Positions 9,491-18,402 of a DNA stretch of 64,000 bases are shown one piece after another. The stretch comes from UBA2033 sp035345875. GTDB lineage: Bacteria > Spirochaetota > Leptospiria > Leptospirales > Leptospiraceae. Position numbers and translations under genes: made by a program. The notes beneath the pieces are model-generated. The model saw only the letters and a program-made list of their open reading frames with translations, made no database searches and was not told the origin of the DNA. Location: positions 67,955 to 131,954 of the forward strand of contig DAORDH010000014.1 in the NCBI GenBank assembly GCA_035345875.1, in the 5' to 3' direction. The stretch's first letter is position 1. Each line of letters starts with the position of its first letter.

Positions 9491-9521
9491 AAAAGGCTCA
9501 AGATTTTACCCTCGAGCCTTT
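9491..9521 (-). terminator. Intrinsic terminator of the VWD lipoprotein gene
   Basis: AAAGGCTC (9492-9499) pairs with GAGCCTTT (9514-9521), eight base pairs around a 14-base loop. Read on the minus strand the stem is followed by TTTTCTTTTT. It starts 23 bases past the stop codon of the minus-strand gene at 9544. On the plus strand a weaker T-run follows, so it may also stop readthrough from the murB side. Confidence 0.75.
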
Positions 9522-9543
9522 CTAAATTTTTAAAAATCAGATA

Positions 9544-11061
9544 TTAGTCTGAAGATTTTTTCTTTTGTCCCCAAATCCAGTAGATAGAACATCTACCATG
9601 ATTTTTAATAGAGGCATTTGAATTTTTTGAACAGCGTCCAGAAACACTGTCATCGGAATCATCATTATCTTTTGAGCATTTATTTTTGCCACCGTTGTTT
9701 TCTCTTTCATCGTCGCGATCTCTTCCATTTTTCTTTCCATCATGGTTGTCAAAACGGTTTTCATTGCTTTCTTCTCGGTTGCCTTTTTTATTCTCTTTTC
9801 CATCGCGTCCATAATGGTTTCCGTTATCTCCGCGCTTATCTTTGTCTTTGCCATGATGCTCTTTGTCATCGTCTTCTTTAGAGCAAGAATTTCCACCGCT
9901 TCCACTTCCACCAGATCCGCCTCCATTGTCAACAGAGCCTGATCCACCACCTGTAGAACCACCAGAGCCATCTGTTCCACCATTTCCAGAAGAAGATGTA
10001 TCTGTAATTGCTGCTAAAATTTCATAATAAAGAGAAGATGCACCTGCTGCAGGACTTCCAATCGCCTCATCGATTGCTTGTGCAAAGCTTGGATCACCAG
10101 TTAGGGCAACGTCTAAAACACATGCATCGAAAACAACTTTGTTTGTAATTCCTTGCGCTTGGCACACTAACTCGGCTTGGTCAATTGCAGCCGGATCGAT
10201 TGTAGTAATTTTTTCTGGAATTCCATCAAATGAACCGAAAGATTCACCAGATCCATACTCAAACCAACTTTCTCCGTTTTTGAGTCTCCAACTATCACCG
10301 AATACTAGGTAAAGATTATTGAAAGAAATGGGAGAGATAACATTTGATCCATCTCTTGGAGTTAGATCATCTTTGAAGTTGCCATTGCAGTTCCCTAATA
10401 GACCAGATACTTTCCCATTTAACCTTACAGTGGTAAGATAGACGTTAATATAGGAAGTATTCAATGCTACTGTAAATACAGTTCCTTCCGGTAATGTAAT
10501 TTTAAATGTTTTACCTGATAAAGCAACAGAACCGCCACCAAGCTCAATCTTACTACCAGATGCGATTGTGGTAAGTGTTCTATTTACATATACTTTTCCA
10601 TTTAAGTAAATGGATACAAGGTTTGAACCGAGTTTTGCAGCAACTGCTGTGTTTACTGTAACTTTTTTATTTGATTTCCATGGTTCTTGTCGAACTTGAA
10701 TTCCAGACCCATCTTCTGTTCGGATGAGCCAGTATTCTCCTAAACCTTGAAAGTCATACACTAGACCATCGAGAGTTTTGAGATGCGGATCGCCCCAGCT
10801 GTGTCCTGGATTGTCTAAGGAACAACTTTTTGAGGAACCTCCACTTGAATTACTTGATTCATTTTCATGTGATTCAGAATTTTGACTTCCATTAGAACCA
10901 ACAGATTCGCGTCCATCACTTGGATTTCCTTGTGATGTCTGTCCCCCATGCACACTTATGTTTTGAAAAGGGATCAGTAATGGCTTTTTATCTTTTTTAT
11001 CACAAGAAACAAGTAAAAGACTGAAGAGTAGATATACTAAAAAAAGGTTATTTACTTTCAT
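9544..11061 (-). CDS. VWD-domain lipoprotein with charged C-terminal tail
   Basis: I place the start at 11061, where MKVNNLFLVYLLFSLLLVSC forms a lipoprotein signal peptide with Cys20 at a LLLVSC lipobox, preceded by AAAGGAG. The open frame runs on to 11235, but that adds an unlikely 58-residue leader. The 505-residue product has a Ser/Gly-rich linker, a von Willebrand factor D domain (about 87-260: GDPHLKTLDGLVYDFQG, GLLGNCNGN, FGDSWRL), a Cys-containing region, a Gly/Ser stretch, and a tail of about 110 residues rich in Lys, Asp, Glu, Arg, Asn and His. Bacterial VWD proteins are usually surface or secreted. Its role is unknown. Confidence 0.82.
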   Translation of the reverse strand: MKVNNLFLVYLLFSLLLVSCDKKDKKPLLIPFQNISVHGGQTSQGNPSDGRESVGSNGSQNSESHENESSNSSGGSSKSCSLDNPGHSWGDPHLKTLDGLVYDFQGLGEYWLIRTEDGSGIQVRQEPWKSNKKVTVNTAVAAKLGSNLVSIYLNGKVYVNRTLTTIASGSKIELGGGSVALSGKTFKITLPEGTVFTVALNTSYINVYLTTVRLNGKVSGLLGNCNGNFKDDLTPRDGSNVISPISFNNLYLVFGDSWRLKNGESWFEYGSGESFGSFDGIPEKITTIDPAAIDQAELVCQAQGITNKVVFDACVLDVALTGDPSFAQAIDEAIGSPAAGASSLYYEILAAITDTSSSGNGGTDGSGGSTGGGSGSVDNGGGSGGSGSGGNSCSKEDDDKEHHGKDKDKRGDNGNHYGRDGKENKKGNREESNENRFDNHDGKKNGRDRDDERENNGGKNKCSKDNDDSDDSVSGRCSKNSNASIKNHGRCSIYWIWGQKKKSSD

Positions 11062-11545
11062 TTTTTTCTCCTTTAGCTTTTTTTTTTCGTTATGCCAATT
11101 ATCAAAAAACTTACTTATTTGTATTTGAAATAGAGAAAGATCTTTGACTCTTGTATATATCTTCCTCTGAAAAATAATAATTCTTTCAAATAAGGATATA
11201 CAGGAACAGACTAAAAATTCTTGTAAAATTGACATTCCTTTTTATGAAATGATATTGTTTTTTGGCAAAAATTTTTTTACAAAAAGCAACTACGTTTCTT
11301 TTTCTGATCATTATGTCCTTTCATTCTATTTTTACTGACTAAAATTGCTGATAGAATCCTTTATCCGCACTCTTTTTTTTCCAAACCTCTTGCGTATTGA
11401 AATGCATTCCTAGCTCTATAACCAACGTATATATGAGTGATTGGTGAATTGAATTTGAGGCAAAATCACATTGAATTATTTTATTTAGTTTTAACTATAA
11501 TAAGAAACTTTTTTTAAAAGAAGTTGAAAATTCTGTAAAAAAAGT
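11062..11545. other. AT-rich intergenic stretch upstream of two divergent genes
   Basis: No convincing gene is seen here. The stretch holds the 5' region of the minus-strand VWD lipoprotein gene (ribosome-binding site near 11068-11074) and leads to the plus-strand promoter at 11546. Poly-T and poly-A runs are frequent but none forms a clear hairpin. Confidence 0.5.
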
Positions 11546-11573
11546 TTGACAGCTGAAGAAATATATGTATATT
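11546..11573 (+). promoter_or_regulatory. Sigma70-type promoter of structured leader
   Basis: TTGACA (11546-11551), a 16-base spacer and TATATT (11568-11573) give a near-consensus promoter, one of the best in the window. Transcription would start near 11580. It points at the structured RNA and the small gene at 11761. Confidence 0.65.
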
Positions 11574-11580
11574 TATACTT

Positions 11581-11598
11581 ACTATACATAAGTATAGT
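11581..11598 (+). promoter_or_regulatory. Perfect dyad at the predicted transcription start
   Basis: ACTATAC (11581-11587), ATAA, then GTATAGT (11592-11598) is a perfect seven-base inverted repeat placed right after the promoter. As DNA it could be a repressor operator; as RNA it would be a 5' hairpin. The two readings cannot be told apart from sequence alone. Confidence 0.5.
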
Positions 11599-11652
11599 CA
11601 TTGAAAGTTAATCCAGCTTTCTCGATGTTAAGCATCTCAATAGGTTTAGGTC

Positions 11653-11733
11653 AGCCGGATTCTTAAGAAGATACATCGCAAGTGCGAAAAAGCATCTATT
11701 TTTAGATCTTACTTAAGAATCTGGCTTTTTTTT
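11653..11733 (+). terminator. Long intrinsic terminator with internal hairpins
   Basis: AGCCGGATTCTTAAG (11653-11667) pairs with CTTAAGAATCTGGCT (11712-11726) through 15 pairs, one of them G-U. AAGAT/ATCTT can add five more beyond a one-base bulge. A run of eight T (11726-11733) follows at once. The stem is far longer than needed for simple termination and encloses at least one stable small hairpin. Confidence 0.75.
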
Positions 11734-11760
11734 GAAGTGATTTAGTACAAGGAGAATGAT

Positions 11761-11967
11761 ATGAATTTCGAACTTACTCCCAATACAGGTGCTGTTTTTA
11801 AAGTTCAGAATAAACCGAGTGATAGATTGCCAGACTATGAGGGGCATGTCAACATTGATGGTAAGGTTTTACGAGTAGTAGGTTGGAAGCGATACGGTCG
11901 AAAATCGGGTAAACAATACATGTCTCTTTTGTTTACAGAACTAACAAATCCTTTGCCACAAACATAA
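11761..11967 (+). CDS. Small conserved-type protein, possible OB-like fold
   Basis: A 68-residue protein with a strong ribosome-binding site (AAGGAG, eight bases before the ATG). The pattern NKPSDRLPDYEGHVNIDGK, then GWKR and SGKQYMSLLF, recalls short phage- and bacteria-encoded proteins of the DUF736/ssDNA-binding-like sort with alternating strands. That resemblance is from memory and is not a firm family call. It lies just after a long terminator-like hairpin, so its expression may depend on readthrough. Confidence 0.65.
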   Translation: MNFELTPNTGAVFKVQNKPSDRLPDYEGHVNIDGKVLRVVGWKRYGRKSGKQYMSLLFTELTNPLPQT

Positions 11968-12011
11968 TTTTTTCATTTTACATAGAACGAAAACTTTTTT
12001 ATTTTGTGTGT

Positions 12012-12674
12012 ATGTCCTTAGAAGAAGCACACCGTCTTATAGTGGAAAGAGAATTGGGAATTGGGAATTTGGAGTTATCCGAAAAAATTCTTTTAGATAG
12101 AATCATTGAAGATCCTTCTGCACGTGCGTATGGATTGTTGGCTGAGATTCAATACTGGAAAGGAGAAACAGCGTTACCAAAAGATAAAATTGCTATCTAT
12201 GAAAAAGGTATCGAATTTGGAAAAAAAGGTGTAGCGATAGATAAAGATAATATCGAATCAACATTTTGGCTTGGAGTATGTTACGGTCTTTTAGGAGAAG
12301 AACGAGGAATCATGAGTAGTTTTTTTCTATTAGATCCGATAGAACATTGTTTTACTCACTCTCTTAGATTAGATGAATCTTATTTTTATGGAGCGCCACT
12401 TCGATCGATTGGCTGGTTCTTCCATAAAATACCTAGCTGGCCTATATCGAAAGGAGATAATAAAAAGGCTGCCTCCTATTTAGAAAAAGCACTGATTTAT
12501 GGACCTGATTTTTATCTGAATCATTTATACATTGCACATGTTTATAAAGCGTTAGGTGATCATAAAAAATATCATTATCACTTAGAATGGATTTTAGAAG
12601 CTGAGCCAACCAGAAAATTTGCGCAGGAAAATCAAAGACACAAAGAACTTGCTAAGAAATTATTAGGAAGATAA
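12012..12674 (+). CDS. TatT-like helical-repeat (TPR-type) protein
   Basis: A roughly 220-residue all-helical protein. The pattern ESTFWLGVCYGLLGEERG, then GAPLRSIGWFFHKIPSWP, SKGDNKKAASYLEKAL and LYIAHVYKALGDHKK fits the TatT (TRAP-transporter T component)/TPR family known from spirochaetes. No signal peptide is seen, unlike the lipoprotein TatT of Treponema. I chose ATG 12012; an in-frame GTG lies at 12006. It ends three bases before the 3' end of the oppositely oriented tRNA-His gene. Confidence 0.7.
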   Translation: MSLEEAHRLIVERELGIGNLELSEKILLDRIIEDPSARAYGLLAEIQYWKGETALPKDKIAIYEKGIEFGKKGVAIDKDNIESTFWLGVCYGLLGEERGIMSSFFLLDPIEHCFTHSLRLDESYFYGAPLRSIGWFFHKIPSWPISKGDNKKAASYLEKALIYGPDFYLNHLYIAHVYKALGDHKKYHYHLEWILEAEPTRKFAQENQRHKELAKKLLGR

Positions 12675-12677
12675 TTG

Positions 12678-12751
<74 letters not shown>

Positions 12752-12770
12752 GTTTTTATTGGGTCTGTTG

Positions 12771-12844
12771 TGACCCGAGAGGGACTCGAACCCCCGACCC
12801 TCTGCTTAGAAGGCAGATGCTCTATCCAGCTGAGCTACCGGGTC
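12771..12844 (-). tRNA. tRNA-Arg (anticodon TCT)
   Basis: On the minus strand the acceptor GACCCGG pairs with TCGGGTC (one G-U), the D-arm GCTCAGCTGGATAGAGC is standard, and CTGCC-TTCTAAG-GCAG shows anticodon TCT, which reads AGA/AGG arginine codons common in this AT-rich genome. The discriminator is A. It lies between tRNA-Pro and tRNA-His. Confidence 0.95.
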
Positions 12845-12851
12845 TAAATTT

Positions 12852-12923
<72 letters not shown>

Positions 12924-12967
12924 TTTTTTAAACCAACAGTGCCATCTTGTACTTGGGTCTTCTTTCG

Positions 12968-14146
12968 TCAATCATTCTTAGAAGATATCAATCTTTGGAG
13001 GTCAGATTTTAGTTCGCTTTGCTTGTTAATAAAAACATCCACTGGTAAGACATAAATCTTATCAACTTCCTCATTTTTTAATCTCATAAAATGAATTTTA
13101 ATATAATCCTTCTCTGTGCAAACAAGAATGTCATAGTTTTTCAATTCTTGGAAGAGTTGATTCATAGTTTTTTCATCATATGCAAAATGGTCAGGATATC
13201 GAACTTTTTTGATTTCTTTCGGGTTATAGGACTCAATGAGACTTTCAAAAGAAAATGGATTTCCTAGAGCCGAAAACACTAATACTTTTTTTGTTGTTAG
13301 AGATTCTAGAGAGATAATTTCTCTTTTGTGGTTGATCAATGGGGATGGTAAATAAGTTAGATTGTAAAATTTTAAATCAGGGTTAATTCGAATAAATTTG
13401 ACTTTTAGAATTTCAACGTTTGCGGCATTTTCTTTTGCATAACGAGTAAAAATTATATAATGAGCTCGTTTAACGGCTGTTATCCTTTCTCGCAGGCTTC
13501 CTAATGGTATTGTAAAGCCTGTTCCAAATGCGTTGTTTGCATCTACTAAAACAAAATCCAAATCTCTTTTTATGGCATGATGCTGAAAACCATCATCAAG
13601 TAAAACTACTCTTTTGACTCCTTGGATCACTGGGGCTTCCATCCCATCATCTGATTGTGAAATAAAAAATCTTTTTCTATTTCTTGCTCTGAATCTAGGA
13701 GAGAATCTTCCGTTGATATCTGTCAATGGATTTAGTTCTGAAAAGCCAAAAGATTTTTTTTTCGACAGTGCAAATTTTTGAAAGGATTCGAATCTATTTC
13801 TTCCAATGATTACATTTGCAAATGGGATCTTTGCTTTTATGAGAAGTGGTTCATCTCCTGAATCCGCAGGATTTGAATAGGTCTCAACTAGCATTCCTTC
13901 TTTTGTTTTTTTGCCCCTGTAACCTCTACTCAAAACAATAACTTCTTTTTCTGGAAAAATGGAATGGACTAGGTTGGCTAAATAGATAGTTAGAGGAGTT
14001 TTGCCTGTTCCGCCTGTCGTTAAATTTCCAACGCTAATTGTAAATGCATCAGGAATTTCCTGCTTCTTCTTTAAAAGGCGATCTAGGTAAAATAAGAATT
14101 GGTAAAGTAGGGAAAGTGGGTAGAGTAAATAAAGTAAGATGCGCAT
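12968..14146 (-). CDS. lpxK: Tetraacyldisaccharide 4'-kinase (lipid A synthesis)
   Basis: LpxK phosphorylates the 4' position of the lipid A precursor at the inner membrane using ATP. Family marks are an N-terminal membrane helix, SVGNLTTGGTGKTPL with the P-loop GGTGKT (45-50), SRGYRG near 74, and LLDDGFQHH (182-190). Residues about 130-177 are an extra segment between IGRNRFESFQKFAL and VKRVVLLDDGF that I do not expect from the family, making the protein 392 residues. It starts four bases after the end of msbA and is cotranscribed with it, the same pairing as in enterobacteria. Confidence 0.92.
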   Translation of the reverse strand: MRILLYLLYPLSLLYQFLFYLDRLLKKKQEIPDAFTISVGNLTTGGTGKTPLTIYLANLVHSIFPEKEVIVLSRGYRGKKTKEGMLVETYSNPADSGDEPLLIKAKIPFANVIIGRNRFESFQKFALSKKKSFGFSELNPLTDINGRFSPRFRARNRKRFFISQSDDGMEAPVIQGVKRVVLLDDGFQHHAIKRDLDFVLVDANNAFGTGFTIPLGSLRERITAVKRAHYIIFTRYAKENAANVEILKVKFIRINPDLKFYNLTYLPSPLINHKREIISLESLTTKKVLVFSALGNPFSFESLIESYNPKEIKKVRYPDHFAYDEKTMNQLFQELKNYDILVCTEKDYIKIHFMRLKNEEVDKIYVLPVDVFINKQSELKSDLQRLISSKND

Positions 14147-14150
14147 ATTT

Positions 14151-16031
14151 TTAACTTACCCTTTCAAATTGAACATCGTATAATTTTTTGTATTTTCCAT
14201 CTAATGCGATAAGATCATTATGAGAACCGGATTCTAACACTTCCCCATCTTCCATGTAATAGATAGTATTAGCTATCTGGATTGTGGAAAGTCTATGTGC
14301 AATAATAATGGTCGTTCTATTTTTGTATAAAGATTCTAACGCAGCCTGAACCAATCTCTCCGATTCCGCATCTAAAGCAGATGTGGCTTCATCTAGAATC
14401 AATATTTCTGGATCGAGGAGTAGGGCTCGCGCAATGGAAATTCTTTGTCTTTGCCCGCCTGAAAGCATGACTCCATGTTCGCCCACCACTGTATCTAAAC
14501 CCTTTTCAAATGAGTTAATAAACTCAGTAGCACAAGCATCGTCACATGCTTTTTTTATTTTCTCTTCGGAAGCATTCAAGCTGCCATAAGCAATATTATC
14601 ACGGATGCTTGCGTTAAATAAAAAAACTTCCTGGGATACGATTCCAATTTTTCGTCTGACGTCTTTAAAATTAAATTTGCGAATGTCGATTCCGTCGAAT
14701 AGGACTTCCCCTTCTGTCGGATCAATTAATCTAGGAATTAAATCTTTGAGAGTTGACTTTCCCGCTCCACTTGCTCCAACTAAAGCGATCGTTTCACCAC
14801 ATTTCACTTTAATATTAATATTCTTAAGAGAAGATTTTTCCGATCCCGGGTAAGTATAGGATACATTTTTAATATGAATTTCTTTTTGTAGTTTTCCTAA
14901 CTTTAATGGATGTGGTGGATTTTCTATATCTGTTTTAGCATCTACTAATTCAAACACTCTCTCTCCTGCAGAGACACCACTTTGTATTAAGTTGTACATC
15001 ATACTTAGTTGTTTTAATGGTCTCATTAAAAAAATTAAGGTTAAGAAAAATGCCATAAACATTCCCTTAGAAAAATTTTCATGACTAATCAAGTAAGCAC
15101 CAAAGGCAAGAAAGATAGCCGCTAGCACTGAACCAAATAATTCAATAATTGATGGACCTACTTGATGATAAAAATGTCCTTTAAACGTTTTATCTGCCAA
15201 TTCTTTGTTGATTCCGTAAAAACGACCTGATTCTCTTTTCTCCATGGAGAAAGCACGAATTACACGAATTCCAGCTATCACTTCCTGTAATAAACCGTTA
15301 AGTGCAGAGAGTCTTTCTTGTTGATTTTTCGTTGCTTTTCTAATTTTTTCTGTAAAGGCTGAGATTGGTCCCATGATCAAGGGTATCACGATAAAAACGA
15401 CCAAGAACATTTTCCAACTGATAAAGAAGAGTAATAGTAAGTGTGTGACAACATAAAAAAAATCATTGATTGCATCTTTGAGATCAGAACTAATTATTTT
15501 AGCTAGAACATCTACATCATTGATGATCCTGCTCATGAGTATTCCTGTTTTTTCTTGCACAAACGTATTGAGAGGTAAATACTGAACTTTCTTGTAAATC
15601 TCTAGACGTAGATCTCGAATTGCCATATATCCCGTCGAGTTGATGAAATAAATTGCACCCGTCAGGCAGAGTAATTTTAAAAGATAAATAGGAAATACTA
15701 GAATTACAAAAAAGAACACAATCTCTTCTGGCTGTAATTCATTGAAATAGGCATTTAAACGGACTTTTAGCTTTGCTAATTTATATTCGATTTGATCTAA
15801 TCTAGAAAAATTTTCTCCAGATTCGACAATTTTGATTGCAGATAAATCTCTTTTTGTAATAGAGATTTGAAATTTATAATTTTTACTAGCTCCCATTGAA
15901 TCAAAGATTGGAATCATACTAGTCAGCGAGACTCCATTGAATATTGATACCAGTAGAGATAATATTAAACCAGAAATTAATCTGTATTTATACTTAAATG
16001 AATATGTTAATAACCGTCGAAATATTTTCAC
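14151..16031 (-). CDS. msbA: MsbA-like lipid A/lipid ABC exporter
   Basis: A 626-residue half-transporter: a six-helix export domain (about 10-350) and a nucleotide-binding domain with Walker A GASGAGKST (about 418-426), signature LSGGQRQR (about 523-530) and Walker B ILILDEATSALD (about 544-555). MsbA flips lipid A-core across the inner membrane. The loop after the first helix is unusually long (about 30-95). The start is GTG at 16031. The immediate lpxK partner supports lipid A transport over other exporter roles. Confidence 0.88.
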   Translation of the reverse strand: MKIFRRLLTYSFKYKYRLISGLILSLLVSIFNGVSLTSMIPIFDSMGASKNYKFQISITKRDLSAIKIVESGENFSRLDQIEYKLAKLKVRLNAYFNELQPEEIVFFFVILVFPIYLLKLLCLTGAIYFINSTGYMAIRDLRLEIYKKVQYLPLNTFVQEKTGILMSRIINDVDVLAKIISSDLKDAINDFFYVVTHLLLLFFISWKMFLVVFIVIPLIMGPISAFTEKIRKATKNQQERLSALNGLLQEVIAGIRVIRAFSMEKRESGRFYGINKELADKTFKGHFYHQVGPSIIELFGSVLAAIFLAFGAYLISHENFSKGMFMAFFLTLIFLMRPLKQLSMMYNLIQSGVSAGERVFELVDAKTDIENPPHPLKLGKLQKEIHIKNVSYTYPGSEKSSLKNINIKVKCGETIALVGASGAGKSTLKDLIPRLIDPTEGEVLFDGIDIRKFNFKDVRRKIGIVSQEVFLFNASIRDNIAYGSLNASEEKIKKACDDACATEFINSFEKGLDTVVGEHGVMLSGGQRQRISIARALLLDPEILILDEATSALDAESERLVQAALESLYKNRTTIIIAHRLSTIQIANTIYYMEDGEVLESGSHNDLIALDGKYKKLYDVQFERVS

Positions 16032-16122
16032 GCCAACAATACTAATTCAGTAAAGTAAGTAGGATAACAAGCAAATAATTTTAAAAAAATTCTAGAATCA
16101 TTGAAAACACGAGGTTAGCGGA

Positions 16123-18402
16123 CTAACTCTGTCGAATTAAATTTGCTAATTTCACTACATTTGGATTCATTGAATCTATTTCGTTTGCAAGTTCTAGAAA
16201 GTAAATGGATTTTTCTTTTTGTGCGGTTAATCGGTATAAGTCGCAAAGATTTATCAAATTATTTATATGATTTTGCTTTAACTTAAAGAGTTGATTACCA
16301 ATTTCAATCGACTTATCATAGTTTCCTAATTTCCTAAAAGCAATCGATAGATAATAGAGAATATCAATGCTGTCAGGTTTTTCTTTTACGTATTTAGATA
16401 AAACGTCTACCGCCGTTGCATAATCTTTGTTTTGATAACTTAGAACTCCAAGTAGGCGATTGAATTTTTTTGTATAATAATTTGGGGAATATGCTTTTAG
16501 TAAAATTCCAAGCGCTTCTTTTACATTTCCTAGTTTATAGTAATTTGATGCTTTGTCATAGGCTTCACTTTGTAATTGAATAAATTCTTCTGATGATGGA
16601 TATTGAATGTTTTCTTTGTAGCCAACTCTGAGTAAACTTAAATCGTCTGTTATTTCTCCCGATTCTTTGAGAGCTTTTTCTAATTGGTCTAATTTCCCAT
16701 CTGCTTTTTCTACAAATTTTAAAAACAATTTCTCATCATAATTCATCTCTCTAGAATCATTTATATTCATAATTATATCATCTCGTCCATCGGATCCTAG
16801 TATTAATACGTCACCCGCTAGGAGCTGATAATTATGAACTCTGAATTCATACTCAGACTCGATTCCCAGTTTTCGAAGTTCTAATCCATTTTCTAAAAAA
16901 CTAGCCTTCTTATCTCTATAAACAACAGTAAAGGGATGTTCTGCATTCCAGTAAAAAACTTCTCCTGTATCATCCTGAATTAAAAGCACTGTTGCGGATA
17001 AAAGCATGGAACCATTGAATGCGAGAAATACGGAATTTAATTCGTGGTAAACGTCAGTTAGCCACTTAACTGGATTAGAATTAAGAATTTTCTTTTTGGA
17101 GGCAGATCTAGCCATTATAGAATTCATAACAACACCCATAATTAAAGAGCCGCCTGCTCCTTGCATGGATTTGCCCATTGCATCTCCATTCATTGCCATT
17201 GTGAAACTCGAATAATTTTCCTGTGTGCCAAATTTTAAATTTCCAGTAATACAAATGTCTCCGCCTAAATCTGCTTTCTTGTTGTGGAATTCAAATTCTT
17301 TCTTCTGACGGATAATAAAATCAGTTTTCACTTCGTTAGATTTATTCGCATTAATAAACAGAGGTTGTGCTAGTAGAGAAGTTAAAAAGTAATCTCCATC
17401 TTGTTGAATTTTTAATTTTTTTATTTCTGTTAAACTTAAATTTAACTCTCTTGTTCTCTCTTCTACTTTATTTTCTAAGTTTAGATTTAGATCTGTTATT
17501 TCCTGATAAAGATTTTTAAGCTTGGATATGATTACAGCTAGTAAATGAGCTTGTTCTCCAAAGTCGTCTGCTGATGTTCTGCCGCTAGATACATCAAAAT
17601 TTCCATTTCCCAATTCTAGAAGAGCGTTATTTGTAACAGCTAAACCATCTTTTAATGATCTAGCAATTACATAGGCAACAATTCCTAAAGATGTGATGCA
17701 TTGAAGAGAAAGAAGAGTCACATGTAAAATAGGATCTTTGAAACTTAAATTTCCTGCAACTATTGCATAAATGATATATCCAAATATTGTAATAGGAGCC
17801 ATAGCAACGGATAGAATGGCAAGTAAGATCCTTCTAAAATATCCCATGTATAAAATCTTCTCTGATGGAACAGGAATGTTCACGATAGACGGTAATAACA
17901 ATAATCCGCGCAGACTACTTTCAGATCCAAATAAATATATTACATAAGAGATTGGTAAGACAAAGAGTAATCCTAAGTAAAGAGAAATTGTAGGTATAGT
18001 AGGAAACCATTGTCCACTGAGGAATCCAAAAAGTATTAAGCCAGAAGTGGCTCCAAGTAACCATCTTGCGATTATCGTTCTTCCTTCTTGATATGGATAG
18101 TGAAGTATATTTAATTTGATTTTTTCTTTTCTCTTGTCGGAAATTGTTTTACCTTCTTTTAAAAAACTAATGTCTCTGATAATGTTTCTTAGTTTAAAAT
18201 ATCTATAAAGCAAACCCCATGCAACTGTGTAGGTTCCACAGATCAATCCTGAGATGGCGACAGATTTTATATCTTCCTCTGTTTTGAAAGCACCTACTAC
18301 AGCAATAAAATAGACAAAAGTTGGAATTGGTATTAAGCTAGTAAATAATTCTAAACGTAATGATAAATTCCAAAAAATATTACTCGGCATAGGTATTTTC
18401 AT
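16123..18402 (-). CDS. Membrane SpoIIE-type PP2C phosphatase with HAMP-like linker and TPRs
   Basis: A 759-residue protein with about six N-terminal membrane helices (to about 255), a HAMP-like linker and coiled coil (about 250-330), then a PP2C/SpoIIE serine phosphatase domain: NKKADLGGDICI, NGDAMGKSMQGAGG and LGSDGRDD carry the metal-binding aspartates. The last 150 residues contain three to four TPR-like repeats. Such proteins dephosphorylate anti-anti-sigma factors in partner-switching pathways. AAGGA six bases before the ATG supports the start. No anti-sigma partner is adjacent. Confidence 0.82.
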   Translation of the reverse strand: MKIPMPSNIFWNLSLRLELFTSLIPIPTFVYFIAVVGAFKTEEDIKSVAISGLICGTYTVAWGLLYRYFKLRNIIRDISFLKEGKTISDKRKEKIKLNILHYPYQEGRTIIARWLLGATSGLILFGFLSGQWFPTIPTISLYLGLLFVLPISYVIYLFGSESSLRGLLLLPSIVNIPVPSEKILYMGYFRRILLAILSVAMAPITIFGYIIYAIVAGNLSFKDPILHVTLLSLQCITSLGIVAYVIARSLKDGLAVTNNALLELGNGNFDVSSGRTSADDFGEQAHLLAVIISKLKNLYQEITDLNLNLENKVEERTRELNLSLTEIKKLKIQQDGDYFLTSLLAQPLFINANKSNEVKTDFIIRQKKEFEFHNKKADLGGDICITGNLKFGTQENYSSFTMAMNGDAMGKSMQGAGGSLIMGVVMNSIMARSASKKKILNSNPVKWLTDVYHELNSVFLAFNGSMLLSATVLLIQDDTGEVFYWNAEHPFTVVYRDKKASFLENGLELRKLGIESEYEFRVHNYQLLAGDVLILGSDGRDDIIMNINDSREMNYDEKLFLKFVEKADGKLDQLEKALKESGEITDDLSLLRVGYKENIQYPSSEEFIQLQSEAYDKASNYYKLGNVKEALGILLKAYSPNYYTKKFNRLLGVLSYQNKDYATAVDVLSKYVKEKPDSIDILYYLSIAFRKLGNYDKSIEIGNQLFKLKQNHINNLINLCDLYRLTAQKEKSIYFLELANEIDSMNPNVVKLANLIRQS

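Larger units (their letters stand above)
11581..11735 (+). ncRNA. Candidate structured RNA: small RNA or attenuator leader
   Basis: About 155 bases between a good promoter and an intrinsic terminator can fold almost completely: a 7-bp hairpin at 11581-11598, GAAAG/CTTTC at 11603-11621, GATG/CATC at 11624-11636, and a long closing stem (11653-11667 with 11712-11726) holding TCGC-AAGT-GCGA (11676-11687) and a second arm near 11694-11707. The terminator lies 27 bases upstream of a small gene with its own ribosome-binding site. It may be an independent small RNA or a riboswitch-like leader. I do not recognise a known RNA family. Confidence 0.5.

Noticed and set aside
9537..9983. A 148-codon frame over the tail of the VWD lipoprotein gene
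   Set aside because: It is another reading frame of the low-complexity charged tail and has no start signal or known motif.
11062..11235. Upstream 58-codon extension of the VWD lipoprotein
   Set aside because: It has no ribosome-binding site and would bury a perfect lipoprotein signal peptide that begins at 11061.
12040..12075. GAATTGGGAATTGGGAATT microrepeat
   Set aside because: It is inside a coding frame and encodes ELGIGNLEL; it has only three short units and is probably slippage-neutral coding sequence.
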